This document shows positions 1 through 6,209 of a DNA stretch of 10,460 bases, in pieces (position 1 is the first letter of the stretch; the number at the start of each line of letters is the position of its first letter). This DNA is from Aquabacterium sp. (GTDB lineage: Bacteria > Pseudomonadota > Gammaproteobacteria > Burkholderiales > Burkholderiaceae_C), in contig JAGNPA010000036.1 of assembly GCA_017989885.1 (NCBI GenBank), positions 1 to 10,460 of the forward strand, read 5' to 3'. The notes beneath the pieces were generated by a model. That model was not told the origin of the DNA and made no database searches. It was given only the letters and a program-made list of their open reading frames with translations. The translations under genes were made by a program, and so were the position numbers.

Positions 1-236
1 TCGTACGACTGGCCGAGCACCGCATAAGGCTTGTTCGGGCCACCCTTGCGGATGGGCTCGATGCGCGGCACCGGATCGGGCAGCGCCGCGAGGTCAGCGG
101 GGGCCTGGGATGGCGCGCCATCACGCTGGGACGGAGACGCCGTGCGGGGTCCGGGGCCACTGGCGCACCCGACCAACAGGGCCGCGACACACAGCGGCAG
201 CCCCCACTTGAGGAAGCGAGCGGTGGAACGTTGCAT
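1..236 (-). CDS. rlpA: RlpA-type septal ring lytic transglycosylase, lipoprotein (5' end only)
   Basis: Partial: the gene runs off the left edge and only 78 N-terminal residues are visible. Translation from the ATG at 234-236 gives a basic start, a hydrophobic stretch (about residues 12-22) and a lipobox Leu21-Val22-Gly23-Cys24, so a lipidated Cys24 is expected. Residues 25-26 are Ala-Ser, with no Asp at +2, which suggests outer-membrane sorting. A Pro/Ser/Ala-rich linker follows, then GGPNKPYAVLGQSY, which matches the start of the RlpA double-psi beta-barrel domain. The family cuts peptidoglycan glycan strands lacking stem peptides, and some members only bind them; the catalytic residues lie outside the window. 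The start has no well-spaced Shine-Dalgarno. A GTG 9 nt upstream is in frame but less likely. In many proteobacteria rlpA sits beside mrdA-rodA; here those genes are on the same strand about 6 kb away. Confidence 0.85.
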   Translation of the reverse strand, partial: MQRSTARFLKWGLPLCVAALLVGCASGPGPRTASPSQRDGAPSQAPADLAALPDPVPRIEPIRKGGPNKPYAVLGQSY

Positions 237-342
237 GCCTCGCACGATAACCGATCCGGGCGCCACATGCCCGGCAGACCCGCTTGCGAACCTGCCCACG
301 CGGCACAATGTCGCCGTCATCGATCTTTCTGGAACACAGACC
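237..342. promoter_or_regulatory. Divergent intergenic region between rlpA and the pcaC-pcaD fusion
   Basis: These 106 bp separate two divergent starts, so they should hold both promoters. On the plus strand a CACAAT at 304-309 resembles a sigma70 -10 box and would put the transcript start about 25 nt before the ATG at 343. No good -35 lies at the right spacing: TTGCGA at 284-289 is only 14 bp away. On the minus strand GGTTATCG lies close to the rlpA start, but I cannot define a full promoter. I see no convincing operator palindrome. The call rests mainly on gene orientation. Confidence 0.35.
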
Positions 343-1617
343 ATGTCAGAGCCTACGGACCGCCTCGTCGACCACCCCTTCGACCATCCTTTCGAGCGCG
401 GCATGCGCAACCGCCGCGCCGCCCTGGGCGATGCCTGGGTGGACAAGTCCGTGGCCAAGGCCAATGCCTTCAACGCCGGCTTCCAGCATTTCATCACCGA
501 CTACGCCTGGCATGGCGTCTGGGGCCGTCCCGGCCTGGACTGGAAAACCCGCCGCGTGCTGGTGATGGCCGTGACCTGCGCCCTGGGCCGCTGGGACGAG
601 TTCGAGATCCACATGCGCGGCTCGCTCACCCCCGGCAACGCCCACACCCTGACCCCAGCCGAGGTGCGCGAAGCCCTGTTCCAGATCGCGATCTACGCGG
701 GCGTGCCGGCGGCCAACACGGGCTTTTCCAAGGCCCTGGGCATCATGCGCGAGCTGGGCATCGAGCCCCCGCCACACCCGGCAGACCAGTCCTGGCACCC
801 TGGCGTGGGCCGCTCGGTGTTCACGCGCAGCCGCCCCAAGCTGCACGCCACCGTGCGGGACGCCCGCAGCGACACGCCGCGCCACACCGTGATCCTCAGC
901 CATGCGCTGGGACAAGACAGCGCGATGTGGGACCTGGTGGCCAACGAGCTGGCGGCCACTTGCCGGGTGATCTGCCCGGACACCCGCGGACACGGCCGCT
1001 CGGCCCTGCCCACTGGCGCCCTGAGCCTGGACGACCTGGCCGATGACGCCGCCCGCCTGATCGACGAGGTGGCCGGTGGCGAGCCGGTGATCTGGGTGGG
1101 CCTGTCGATGGGCGGCCTGATCGGCCAGGCCCTGGCGCTGCGCCACCCCGGCAAGCTCAAGGCCCTGGTGCTGGCCAACACCACCAGCGGCTACGACGCG
1201 GCCGGCCGCGCCGCCTTGCAGCAACGCATCCAGACGGTGGAACAAGAGGGGCTGGAGGCCGTGGCCGAGGGCACAATGGCGCGCTTTTTCAGCGAGGCCT
1301 TCCGCGCCAGCCAGACTGCGGCCGTGCAGCGCCACCAGCGCCTGCTGCTGGCCACCGACCCCGAGGGCTACACCGCCTGCGCCGCCGCCTTGGGCGAAGC
1401 CGACATGACGGCCCGCCTGGGCCAGATCCGCGTGCCGACGCTGCTGCTGGCCGGCGGCGAAGACACCAGCACCCCGCCCGCTGGGATGCAGTCCATGGCC
1501 GCCGCGATGCCGCATGCCGAGTGCGTGACCCTGCCTGGCTGCGCCCACCTGAGCGCGGTGGAACAGCCCTGGGCCTTCACCGACCTGGTCCAGGCCTTCA
1601 TCGACCAGCAGGGTTGA
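343..1617 (+). CDS. pcaCD: Fused 4-carboxymuconolactone decarboxylase / 3-oxoadipate enol-lactonase (PcaC-PcaD)
   Basis: 424 residues. Residues 1 to about 140 are a PcaC-type carboxymuconolactone decarboxylase: note the WDEFEIHMRGSL segment and the alanine-rich AIYAGVPAANTGF block typical of the family. Residues from about 160 to the end are an alpha/beta hydrolase of the PcaD type, with SHALGQDSAMWD near the oxyanion hole, nucleophile elbow GLSMGG (Ser255), acid Asp374 in GGEDTS and His402 in CAHLS. The two activities are consecutive steps of the protocatechuate branch of the beta-ketoadipate pathway: gamma-carboxymuconolactone loses CO2, and the enol-lactone is hydrolysed to 3-oxoadipate. 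The frame is open upstream to position 31, but the ATG at 343 starts where PcaC homology begins and the extra residues look like noise. No other pca gene or regulator is visible. The hydrolase half could accept another lactone, but the fusion strongly favours this role. Confidence 0.9.
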   Translation: MSEPTDRLVDHPFDHPFERGMRNRRAALGDAWVDKSVAKANAFNAGFQHFITDYAWHGVWGRPGLDWKTRRVLVMAVTCALGRWDEFEIHMRGSLTPGNAHTLTPAEVREALFQIAIYAGVPAANTGFSKALGIMRELGIEPPPHPADQSWHPGVGRSVFTRSRPKLHATVRDARSDTPRHTVILSHALGQDSAMWDLVANELAATCRVICPDTRGHGRSALPTGALSLDDLADDAARLIDEVAGGEPVIWVGLSMGGLIGQALALRHPGKLKALVLANTTSGYDAAGRAALQQRIQTVEQEGLEAVAEGTMARFFSEAFRASQTAAVQRHQRLLLATDPEGYTACAAALGEADMTARLGQIRVPTLLLAGGEDTSTPPAGMQSMAAAMPHAECVTLPGCAHLSAVEQPWAFTDLVQAFIDQQG

Positions 1618-1678
1618 ACCACAGGGCGGTGCGCGGTGCCACGCCAGGTGCGCGGCTGTCGTCGGCTGACGCGCCCAC

Positions 1679-1705
1679 AAAAAAACCCGCCGCAGCGGGT
1701 TTTTT
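1679..1705. terminator. Two-way rho-independent terminator
   Basis: Stem CCCGC (1686-1690), loop CGCA, stem GCGGG (1695-1699), preceded by seven A (1679-1685) and followed by six T (1700-1705). The A and T runs can pair to extend the stem, and each strand ends in a T tract, so it can stop transcripts from both sides. It lies about 60 bp after the stop of the pcaC-pcaD fusion and about 40 bp after the stop of the convergent PEP-CTERM gene, so it serves both. Confidence 0.85.
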
Positions 1706-1746
1706 CACAGGTGTGCCGCAAGGCAATGCGTCCGGCGGCCCCGCAC

Positions 1747-2433
1747 TCAGGCCACGTGACGACGACGTGCCCACACCAGTCCGACCAGCCCCAGGCCCAT
1801 CAGGGCGTAGGTGGCAGGCTCGGGCACCGCCGTGACCAGCATGGGCGCACCGCCCACGAAGTTCACCGTGTTGCCCATGGAGGCCAAGCCGTAGGTGCTC
1901 CCCACATTGCCCAGCGTCAGCATGATCGGGGTTTGCTGTGCAATGGTGGTCAAGGTGGCCGCGCTCAGGCCAGCGCCGGTGAGCGTCAACACGGCGGACT
2001 GGCCTTCGGCAAAGCTGGCGCCGCTGAAATCGACGTTCCAGTTGTAAGCGTAGCCCACGTCCTTGATGAACGGCGTGGCGCTGTAGCCGGCCCCTGCCGC
2101 CAGCGACGCGCCGGACAGATTGCCCAGGGCGCCACTGGGCCCCTTGAGCCACAAGGCGTCCACAAAGTTGCCGGCACTCGCGGAGAGCGCCGCAAACGTG
2201 TGATTGTTGTGCGTCAGCGCCAACTGCACGCCATTGCCACCGGCCAGGTCGCTGATGGTCAGCTTGGCCACGCTGTAGTTCAGCGTTTTGGTGTCAAAGG
2301 GGTTGTCAGCCGTGGCGGTATTGAAGAAGGTTTTGAAGTCGATGGTGTAGCTGTCGGCCCAGGCCGATGAGGACACCGAACCGAGCACGGCCAACGCGGC
2401 AGCCACCATGGTCTGTCGGCAAAGTTGGTTCAT
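1747..2433 (-). CDS. PEP-CTERM sorting domain-containing secreted protein
   Basis: 228 residues. The N-terminus is a Sec signal peptide: hydrophobic core about residues 8-20 and a probable cleavage site after AWA (residues 24-26). The middle (27-200) is rich in Thr, Ser, Gly, Ala and Asn, looks beta-strand-rich, and matches no enzyme I recognise. The C-terminus is a full PEP-CTERM sorting signal: VPEP at 203-206, a hydrophobic helix to about Trp221, and the basic cluster RRR at 223-225. Such tails are processed by exosortase (EpsH/XrtA-type) in Gram-negative bacteria that make exopolysaccharide or biofilm matrix, and the product is expected outside the inner membrane. No exosortase or polysaccharide gene is in the window, so that machinery must lie elsewhere. 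An ATG 27 nt upstream is in frame, but the one at 2433 has the strong ribosome site and leads directly into the signal peptide. The gene is monocistronic here. Confidence 0.88.
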   Translation of the reverse strand: MNQLCRQTMVAAALAVLGSVSSSAWADSYTIDFKTFFNTATADNPFDTKTLNYSVAKLTISDLAGGNGVQLALTHNNHTFAALSASAGNFVDALWLKGPSGALGNLSGASLAAGAGYSATPFIKDVGYAYNWNVDFSGASFAEGQSAVLTLTGAGLSAATLTTIAQQTPIMLTLGNVGSTYGLASMGNTVNFVGGAPMLVTAVPEPATYALMGLGLVGLVWARRRHVA

Positions 2434-2438
2434 GTGCG

Positions 2439-2445
2439 CTCCTTC
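2439..2445 (-). promoter_or_regulatory. Strong Shine-Dalgarno deciding the PEP-CTERM gene start
   Basis: On the minus strand GAAGGAG lies 5 nt before the ATG at 2433-2431. It selects this ATG over the in-frame one at 2460, which would bury the Shine-Dalgarno inside the coding region and place nine extra residues before the signal peptide. Confidence 0.75.
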
Positions 2446-2609
2446 AAAAGGTCTCGCCACCGGGGAAAACGGGCGTGACGGGTCATAACGTCAGTCGATG
2501 GTAAGCAAGTGTGCCCGTCATGTGTTACGGGTTCACCCTTGAAACCCGCGATCAGGGGGCGCACGCTCACCGCCAAATGGAACAAGACACGACAAACAAG
2601 GGCGCACGC

Positions 2610-2628
2610 GGTGCACTATCCTTGCACC
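2610..2628. promoter_or_regulatory. Inverted repeat upstream of rep, possible operator
   Basis: GGTGCA (2610-2615), 7-nt spacer, TGCACC (2623-2628): a perfect 6+6 bp palindrome ending 32 bp before the rep ATG. TATCCT (2617-2622) sits in the spacer and could be a -10 box, though no -35 lies at standard spacing. The rest of the 227-bp divergent region (2434-2660) must also hold the promoter of the PEP-CTERM gene, which I could not define. The repeat is real in the sequence; a regulatory role is inference. Confidence 0.3.
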
Positions 2629-2660
2629 CCTGCCCCGCCCGCTTGACTCGACCGTTCCCG

Positions 2661-4778
2661 ATGTCCTCACCCGCTGATTCAGCCGCCCCCACCATGAACC
2701 CGGCCCAGATGGCCGCCGTGCAGCACCTGGACAGCCCCTGTCTGGTGCTGGCGGGCGCGGGCTCGGGCAAGACGCGCGTGATCACGCACAAGATTGCGCG
2801 GCTGCTGCAACCGGGGCCAGGTGCCGACCTGAGGCCCGCCGAGATCGGGGCCATCACCTTCACCAACAAGGCCGCCGCCGAGATGCGCGAGCGGGTCAAG
2901 AGCCTGATCGGGCCTCGGGCGGCGGGCAAGCTGCTGGTGTGCACCTTCCACTCGCTGGGGGTCAAGCTGCTGCGCGAAGATGGCGAGGCGCTGGGCCTCA
3001 AGCCGGCGTTCTCGATCATGGACAGCGACGACGTGACCAGCATCCTGCGCGATGCGGGCGGCACCACCGACGCCAAGCTGGCACGCAGCTGGCAGTGGAC
3101 GATCAGCCTGTGGAAGAACATGGGCCTCAACAGCGCGCAGGCGCTGGCGCAGGCCCAGGACGACGAGGAGCAGATCGCCGCCCGGGTCATGAAGCTGTAC
3201 GAAGAGCGCCTGCTGGCCTACCAGGCGGTGGACTTCGACGACCTGATCGGCCTGCCGATGAAGCTGCTGGCCGAACATGAACATGTGCGCGCCAAGTGGC
3301 AGCGCCAGCTGCGCCATGTGCTGATCGACGAATACCAGGACACGAACGCCACGCAGTACGAGCTGCTCAAGCTGCTGCTGGGCCCCGAAGGCATCTTCAC
3401 CGCCGTGGGCGACGACGACCAGTCCATCTACGGCTGGCGCGGCGCGACGCTGGACAACCTCAAGCGCCTGCCGCAGGACTACCCCAACCTCAAGGTCATC
3501 CCGCTGGAGCAGAACTACCGCTCCACCTCGGCCATCTTGCGCGCGGCCAACCACGTCATCGCCACCAACCCCAAGCTGTTTCAAAAGACGCTGTGGTCGG
3601 ACCTGGGCGAGGGCGAGCCCGTCAAGCTGATGGTGTGCGACAACGAGGAGCACGAGGCCGAGCGCGCCGTGGCGCACTTCCAGTTGCTGCGCAGTGGCCT
3701 GCTGGAGCGTCACCCGGGTGACCCGAGCAAGACCGACTGGTCGAATTTCGCCATCCTCTACCGCGCCAACCACCAGTCCCGCCCCTTTGAGCAGGCGCTG
3801 CGCAAGGCCAACATCCCCTACAAGGTCTCGGGCGGCCAGAGCTTTTTCGACAAGTCCGAGATCAAGGACCTGTGCGCCTGGCTGCGCCTGCTGCTCAACA
3901 ACGACGACGATCCGGCGTTTCTGCGTGCGGTGACGACCCCCAAACGCGGCATCGGCCACCAGACGCTGGGCGCCTTGGGCGAGTTCGCTGGCAAGTGGAA
4001 GGTCAGCCTGTTCGAAGCCCTGTTCTCGGACTCGCTGCACGCGGCGCTCAACAAGCGCGCGCTCGACGGCCTGCACGAGTTTGGCCGCTACGTGAACGAC
4101 CTGGAGTACCGCGCCCGCCACGCCTACGGTGGCGAAGAGGCCAAGGTGCTGCTGCTGGAGTGGCTCAAGGACATCGGCTACGAGCAGCACCTCTACGACA
4201 ACGAAGAAAACGAGAAGGTGGCTGCCGCGCGCTGGACCAATGTGCTCGATTTCATCGACTGGGTGGCCAAGCGCTGCGGCGGGCAGATCGAGAACGACGG
4301 CGGGATGTCGGTCGAGTCGGAGAAAAAGAGCGTGCTGGAGATCGCCCAGCTGATCTCGCTGATCACCAGCCTGGCCGAGCGCAACGCCGACCAGAATGTG
4401 GTGACGCTGTCGACCCTGCACGCCTCGAAGGGGCTGGAGTGGCCGCATGTGGTGCTGGCCGGGGTCAACGAAGGCTCCCTGCCCTTCTCGCGCGAGGAAG
4501 GCGACATCACGCCGCAGCAGGTGGAGGAAGAGCGCCGCCTGATGTATGTGGGCATCACCCGCGCGCGCCTGACCCTGGGCGTGAGCGTGCTCAAACGCCG
4601 CAAGAAGGGACGCGAGTACGTGCAGGCCACGCCCAGCCGCTTCATTGCCGAGATGAAACTGGACGAAGGCGGCGGCCCGAAGGAAGACCCGCGCGAGAAA
4701 CTCAAGCGGCTGCGCGAGGAAATGGCGGCCAAGGCCAAGGCCTCACAGGCCGCTGCCAGGGCCGCAGATCAACAGTGA
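2661..4778 (+). CDS. rep: ATP-dependent DNA helicase Rep (superfamily 1A)
   Basis: 705 residues from the ATG at 2661. Walker A AGAGSGKT is at 31-38 (Lys37). Motif Ia is within AITFTNKAAAEM. Walker B LIDEYQDTN carries Asp223-Glu224, motif III GDDDQSIYGWRG begins at 250, motif V is STLHASKGLEWPHV, and motif VI EERRLMYVGITRAR begins near 623. Segments such as SNFAILYRANHQSR, PYKVSGGQSFFDKSEIKDL and TPSRFIAEM fit Rep better than UvrD. Rep is a 3'-5' translocase that clears proteins ahead of the replication fork and helps restart. The product is slightly longer than the roughly 670 residues of E. coli Rep. There is no clear Shine-Dalgarno. Rep-like homology begins at the second ATG, 2694 (MNPAQ), so that is the alternative start; the frame open back to 2511 is not supported by homology. 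The last 40 residues are a charged Lys/Glu/Ala tail. The gene stands alone on the plus strand. Confidence 0.93.
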   Translation: MSSPADSAAPTMNPAQMAAVQHLDSPCLVLAGAGSGKTRVITHKIARLLQPGPGADLRPAEIGAITFTNKAAAEMRERVKSLIGPRAAGKLLVCTFHSLGVKLLREDGEALGLKPAFSIMDSDDVTSILRDAGGTTDAKLARSWQWTISLWKNMGLNSAQALAQAQDDEEQIAARVMKLYEERLLAYQAVDFDDLIGLPMKLLAEHEHVRAKWQRQLRHVLIDEYQDTNATQYELLKLLLGPEGIFTAVGDDDQSIYGWRGATLDNLKRLPQDYPNLKVIPLEQNYRSTSAILRAANHVIATNPKLFQKTLWSDLGEGEPVKLMVCDNEEHEAERAVAHFQLLRSGLLERHPGDPSKTDWSNFAILYRANHQSRPFEQALRKANIPYKVSGGQSFFDKSEIKDLCAWLRLLLNNDDDPAFLRAVTTPKRGIGHQTLGALGEFAGKWKVSLFEALFSDSLHAALNKRALDGLHEFGRYVNDLEYRARHAYGGEEAKVLLLEWLKDIGYEQHLYDNEENEKVAAARWTNVLDFIDWVAKRCGGQIENDGGMSVESEKKSVLEIAQLISLITSLAERNADQNVVTLSTLHASKGLEWPHVVLAGVNEGSLPFSREEGDITPQQVEEERRLMYVGITRARLTLGVSVLKRRKKGREYVQATPSRFIAEMKLDEGGGPKEDPREKLKRLREEMAAKAKASQAAARAADQQ

Positions 4779-4827
4779 GCACTCACTGACACCAAATCCG
4801 AGTGGCTGTGACTGAAAAGACCCGGCG

Positions 4828-4857
4828 AAAAAAAACCCGAGATCGCAATCTCGGGTT
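4828..4857 (-). terminator. Strong minus-strand rho-independent terminator
   Basis: Stem CCCGAGAT (4836-4843), loop CGCA, stem ATCTCGGG (4848-4855); AA/TT pairs at 4834-4835 and 4856-4857 extend it to 10 bp. On the minus strand it is followed by eight T (4835-4828). On the plus strand only TT then CGG follows, so it is a poor terminator for rep. No protein gene on the minus strand lies upstream of it in this gap, which is why a non-coding transcript is proposed. Confidence 0.75.
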
Positions 4858-4944
4858 CGGAATCCGTTTGAACGGTAAAGTGGAGAGACAAAAGAAACTA
4901 GCAGTGGTGTGAGGCCTCTCGTTTCGAAAAGTTCCACGCTGCTG
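4828..4944 (-). ncRNA. Candidate small RNA between rep and the OsmC gene
   Basis: Predicted transcript of about 117 nt, starting near 4944 (7 nt after a minus-strand -10 box) and ending in the T8 tract at 4835-4828. Read on the minus strand, the 5' part folds into a two-tier stem-loop over 4942-4901. The outer stem is GCAG/CTGC plus TGG/CCA with a CG bulge; the inner stem is CTTTTCG/CGAGAGG around an AAA loop, with two G-U pairs. A mostly unpaired pyrimidine-rich stretch follows, containing TCTCTCC (4888-4882), which is complementary to a GGAGAGA ribosome-binding sequence. Next are a small CCGT/ACGG hairpin and the terminator. This layout (5' stem-loop, single-stranded C/U-rich seed, rho-independent end) is typical of trans-acting bacterial sRNAs. 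G+C over 4861-4980 is about 46%, well below the flanking genes. I cannot match it to a named family. The function is unknown and expression is unproven. Confidence 0.5.
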
Positions 4945-4950
4945 TGACTG

Positions 4951-4979
4951 ATTGTATCTGGTGTGACATAGTCACGCAA
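4951..4979 (-). promoter_or_regulatory. Sigma70-type promoter on the minus strand (candidate sRNA promoter)
   Basis: Read on the minus strand: -35 TTGCGT (4979-4974), a 17-bp spacer, and -10 TACAAT (4956-4951), which matches TATAAT at five of six positions. The optimal spacing and good -10 make it the clearest promoter in the window. It points away from the OsmC gene towards the T8 terminator about 120 bp on. Confidence 0.55.
4963..4975. promoter_or_regulatory. Palindrome GTGAC-ATA-GTCAC in the promoter spacer
   Basis: A perfect 5+5 bp inverted repeat with a 3-bp centre lies between the -10 and -35 of the minus-strand promoter, overlapping the -35 edge by two bases. A further GTGACT half-site sits at 4944-4949, at the predicted transcript start. 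A direct repeat ATAGT occurs at 4968 and 4979, 11 bp (about one helical turn) apart. The position suits an operator for the sRNA, the OsmC gene or both. No regulator can be named. Confidence 0.3.
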
Positions 4980-5037
4980 TAGTGTTTCAGAACGCAGCAC
5001 GGTGTCCCCGGAGCTGCATCGCAAAGGACTGTTTTCA

Positions 5038-5460
5038 ATGGAATGCACGATCAACTGGCAACCGGCCTCCGGCATGGCCTTCATGGCGGAAACCGGCAGC
5101 GGCCACATCATCAACATGGACGGCGCCCCCGACGGCGGTGGCCGCAATCTGGCGCCGCGCCCGATGGAAACCGTGCTGGCCGGCACGGGCGGCTGCACGG
5201 CCTATGACGTGGTGCTGATCCTCAAGCGTGGCCGCCACGATGTGCGCGGCTGCCAGGTCAAGCTCACCGCCGACCGCGCCGACACCGATCCCAAGGTGTT
5301 CACGAAGATCAACATGCACTTTGTGGTGACGGGCGTGAACCTGACGGACACCGCCGTGGCCCGCGCCATCCAGATGTCACACGAAAAGTACTGCTCGGCC
5401 TCGATCATGATCGGCAAGACCGCCGAGATCACGACCAGTTTCGAGATCGTCGCGGCTTGA
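5038..5460 (+). CDS. OsmC family protein, YhfA type
   Basis: 140 residues, close to the 134 of E. coli YhfA, which it resembles along its length: SGHIINMDG near residue 22, PMETVLAGTGGCTAYDVV, KVFTKINMHFVVTG, the HEKYCSAS block and a terminal EIVAA. The two family cysteines are Cys53 (GGCTAYD) and Cys119 (EKYCSAS). In the OsmC/Ohr superfamily this pair reduces organic hydroperoxides with thiol help; for the YhfA branch the substrate is not settled. It is expected to be a soluble cytoplasmic dimer. The start is supported by AAAGGA at 5023-5028, 9 nt upstream; an in-frame start at 5002 would add 12 residues with no homology. The gene is monocistronic, with a 5' region shared with the divergent candidate sRNA promoter. 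It is convergent with coq7, the two stops being only 22 bp apart, and I see no hairpin terminator between them. Confidence 0.88.
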   Translation: MECTINWQPASGMAFMAETGSGHIINMDGAPDGGGRNLAPRPMETVLAGTGGCTAYDVVLILKRGRHDVRGCQVKLTADRADTDPKVFTKINMHFVVTGVNLTDTAVARAIQMSHEKYCSASIMIGKTAEITTSFEIVAA

Positions 5461-5482
5461 GTCGAGGGTGCCCCGTCCGAGG

Positions 5483-6142
5483 TCAGATCCGGTGCGACAC
5501 CGTGGTCATGACCTTGGCGGCCAGGCGCATCAAGCCTTGGACCGGCTTGGGCAAGGGCACGCCGCCGGCGCGTTCGGCGGCATCGGCATGCTGCACCTCG
5601 TCGTCGCGCATCTGCGCCACGATGGCGCGAGAGGACTGGTCGCCTGCGGGCAGACGGTCCATGTGGCTGTTGAGGTGGTGCTCCACCTGGCGCTCGGTTT
5701 CGACCACGAAGCCCAGACTGATCTTGTCGCCGGCCTTGGCGGCCAGCAGGCCGATGCCAAACGCGCCGGCGTACCACAGCGGGTTGAGCAAGCTGGTGCG
5801 GCTGCCCAACTGCTTGAGGCGCTGCTCGGTCCAGGCCAGGTGGTCGGTCTCTTCGCGGGCGGCTTCGTCGAACTGGGCTTTGAGCACCGGGTCGTTGGTG
5901 CCCCAGGCCTGCGAGGCGTAAAGGGCCTGCGCGCAGACCTCGCCCACATGGTTCACGCGCATCAGGGCGGCCGACTGTCGTTTGTCTTCGGCGCTCATCT
6001 CGCCATCGGGCTGCGCCGCCTGCGGACAGGGGCGCGCCGCCTGATGCTCGGCAAACACCGTGCGCAAGGCCGTGTCAAACGACATGATCAGACGGTCCAG
6101 GCCGTCGTGGCGGATGGGCGAAGCAGACGTGGGCGTGTTCAT
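5483..6142 (-). CDS. coq7: Coq7-type demethoxyubiquinone hydroxylase (ubiquinone biosynthesis)
   Basis: 219 residues. A ferritin-like diiron fold is indicated by [12 protein letters not shown] (Glu68), EETDHL (Glu98, His101), [10 protein letters not shown] (probably Glu150) and DEVQHAD (Glu182, His185). These fit the six metal ligands of Coq7/CLK-1, including both ExxH pairs. It hydroxylates 2-polyprenyl-3-methyl-6-methoxy-1,4-benzoquinone, the penultimate step of ubiquinone synthesis, at the inner membrane face. In enterobacteria the unrelated flavoprotein UbiF does this job. The first 55 residues are less conserved, but the [15 protein letters not shown] segment is normal for betaproteobacterial homologues and supports the start at 6142, although its Shine-Dalgarno is weak. 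Met20 is an alternative start. The gene lies 67 bp after rodA on the same strand with no terminator in the gap, so readthrough from the elongasome operon is possible. Confidence 0.92.
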   Translation of the reverse strand: MNTPTSASPIRHDGLDRLIMSFDTALRTVFAEHQAARPCPQAAQPDGEMSAEDKRQSAALMRVNHVGEVCAQALYASQAWGTNDPVLKAQFDEAAREETDHLAWTEQRLKQLGSRTSLLNPLWYAGAFGIGLLAAKAGDKISLGFVVETERQVEHHLNSHMDRLPAGDQSSRAIVAQMRDDEVQHADAAERAGGVPLPKPVQGLMRLAAKVMTTVSHRI

Positions 6143-6209
6143 GACCGTGATGTTAACGCCGCGCGCCCTGCCCCTACTTGCGATGCATCAGCGATGCCGC
6201 AGCGCCGAC

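Noticed and set aside
346..1680. Long open frame on the minus strand opposite the pcaC-pcaD fusion
   Set aside because: Mirror of codon bias in a high-GC gene; composition rich in Gly, His, Gln and Ala, no domain, no ribosome site, and fully antisense to a clear enzyme gene.
2480..2530. Sigma54 (-24/-12) promoter for the PEP-CTERM gene
   Set aside because: A GGCAC and a TTGC occur on the minus strand but only 2 bp apart; the required spacing between the GG and GC elements is not met.
2679..4448. 589-codon open frame antisense to rep
   Set aside because: Low-complexity shadow translation (Leu/Val/Gln/Gly) with no family resemblance; rep in the other strand is unambiguous.
4828..4857. Hairpin as the rep terminator
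   Set aside because: On the plus strand only two T follow the stem before CGG; the T8 tract is on the minus strand, so it fits a minus-strand transcript much better.
4743..5198. Minus-strand open frame covering the candidate sRNA
   Set aside because: It overlaps the 3' end of rep and the 5' end of the OsmC gene, has no homology, and reads straight through the terminator hairpin without a stop. It does not look like a contained small protein.
6180..6197. GCGATGC repeated twice in the rodA-coq7 gap, with a GATGC/GCATC mini-hairpin
   Set aside because: Short, partly follows from local GC composition, no T tract follows, so neither a terminator nor a mobile-element trace is supported.
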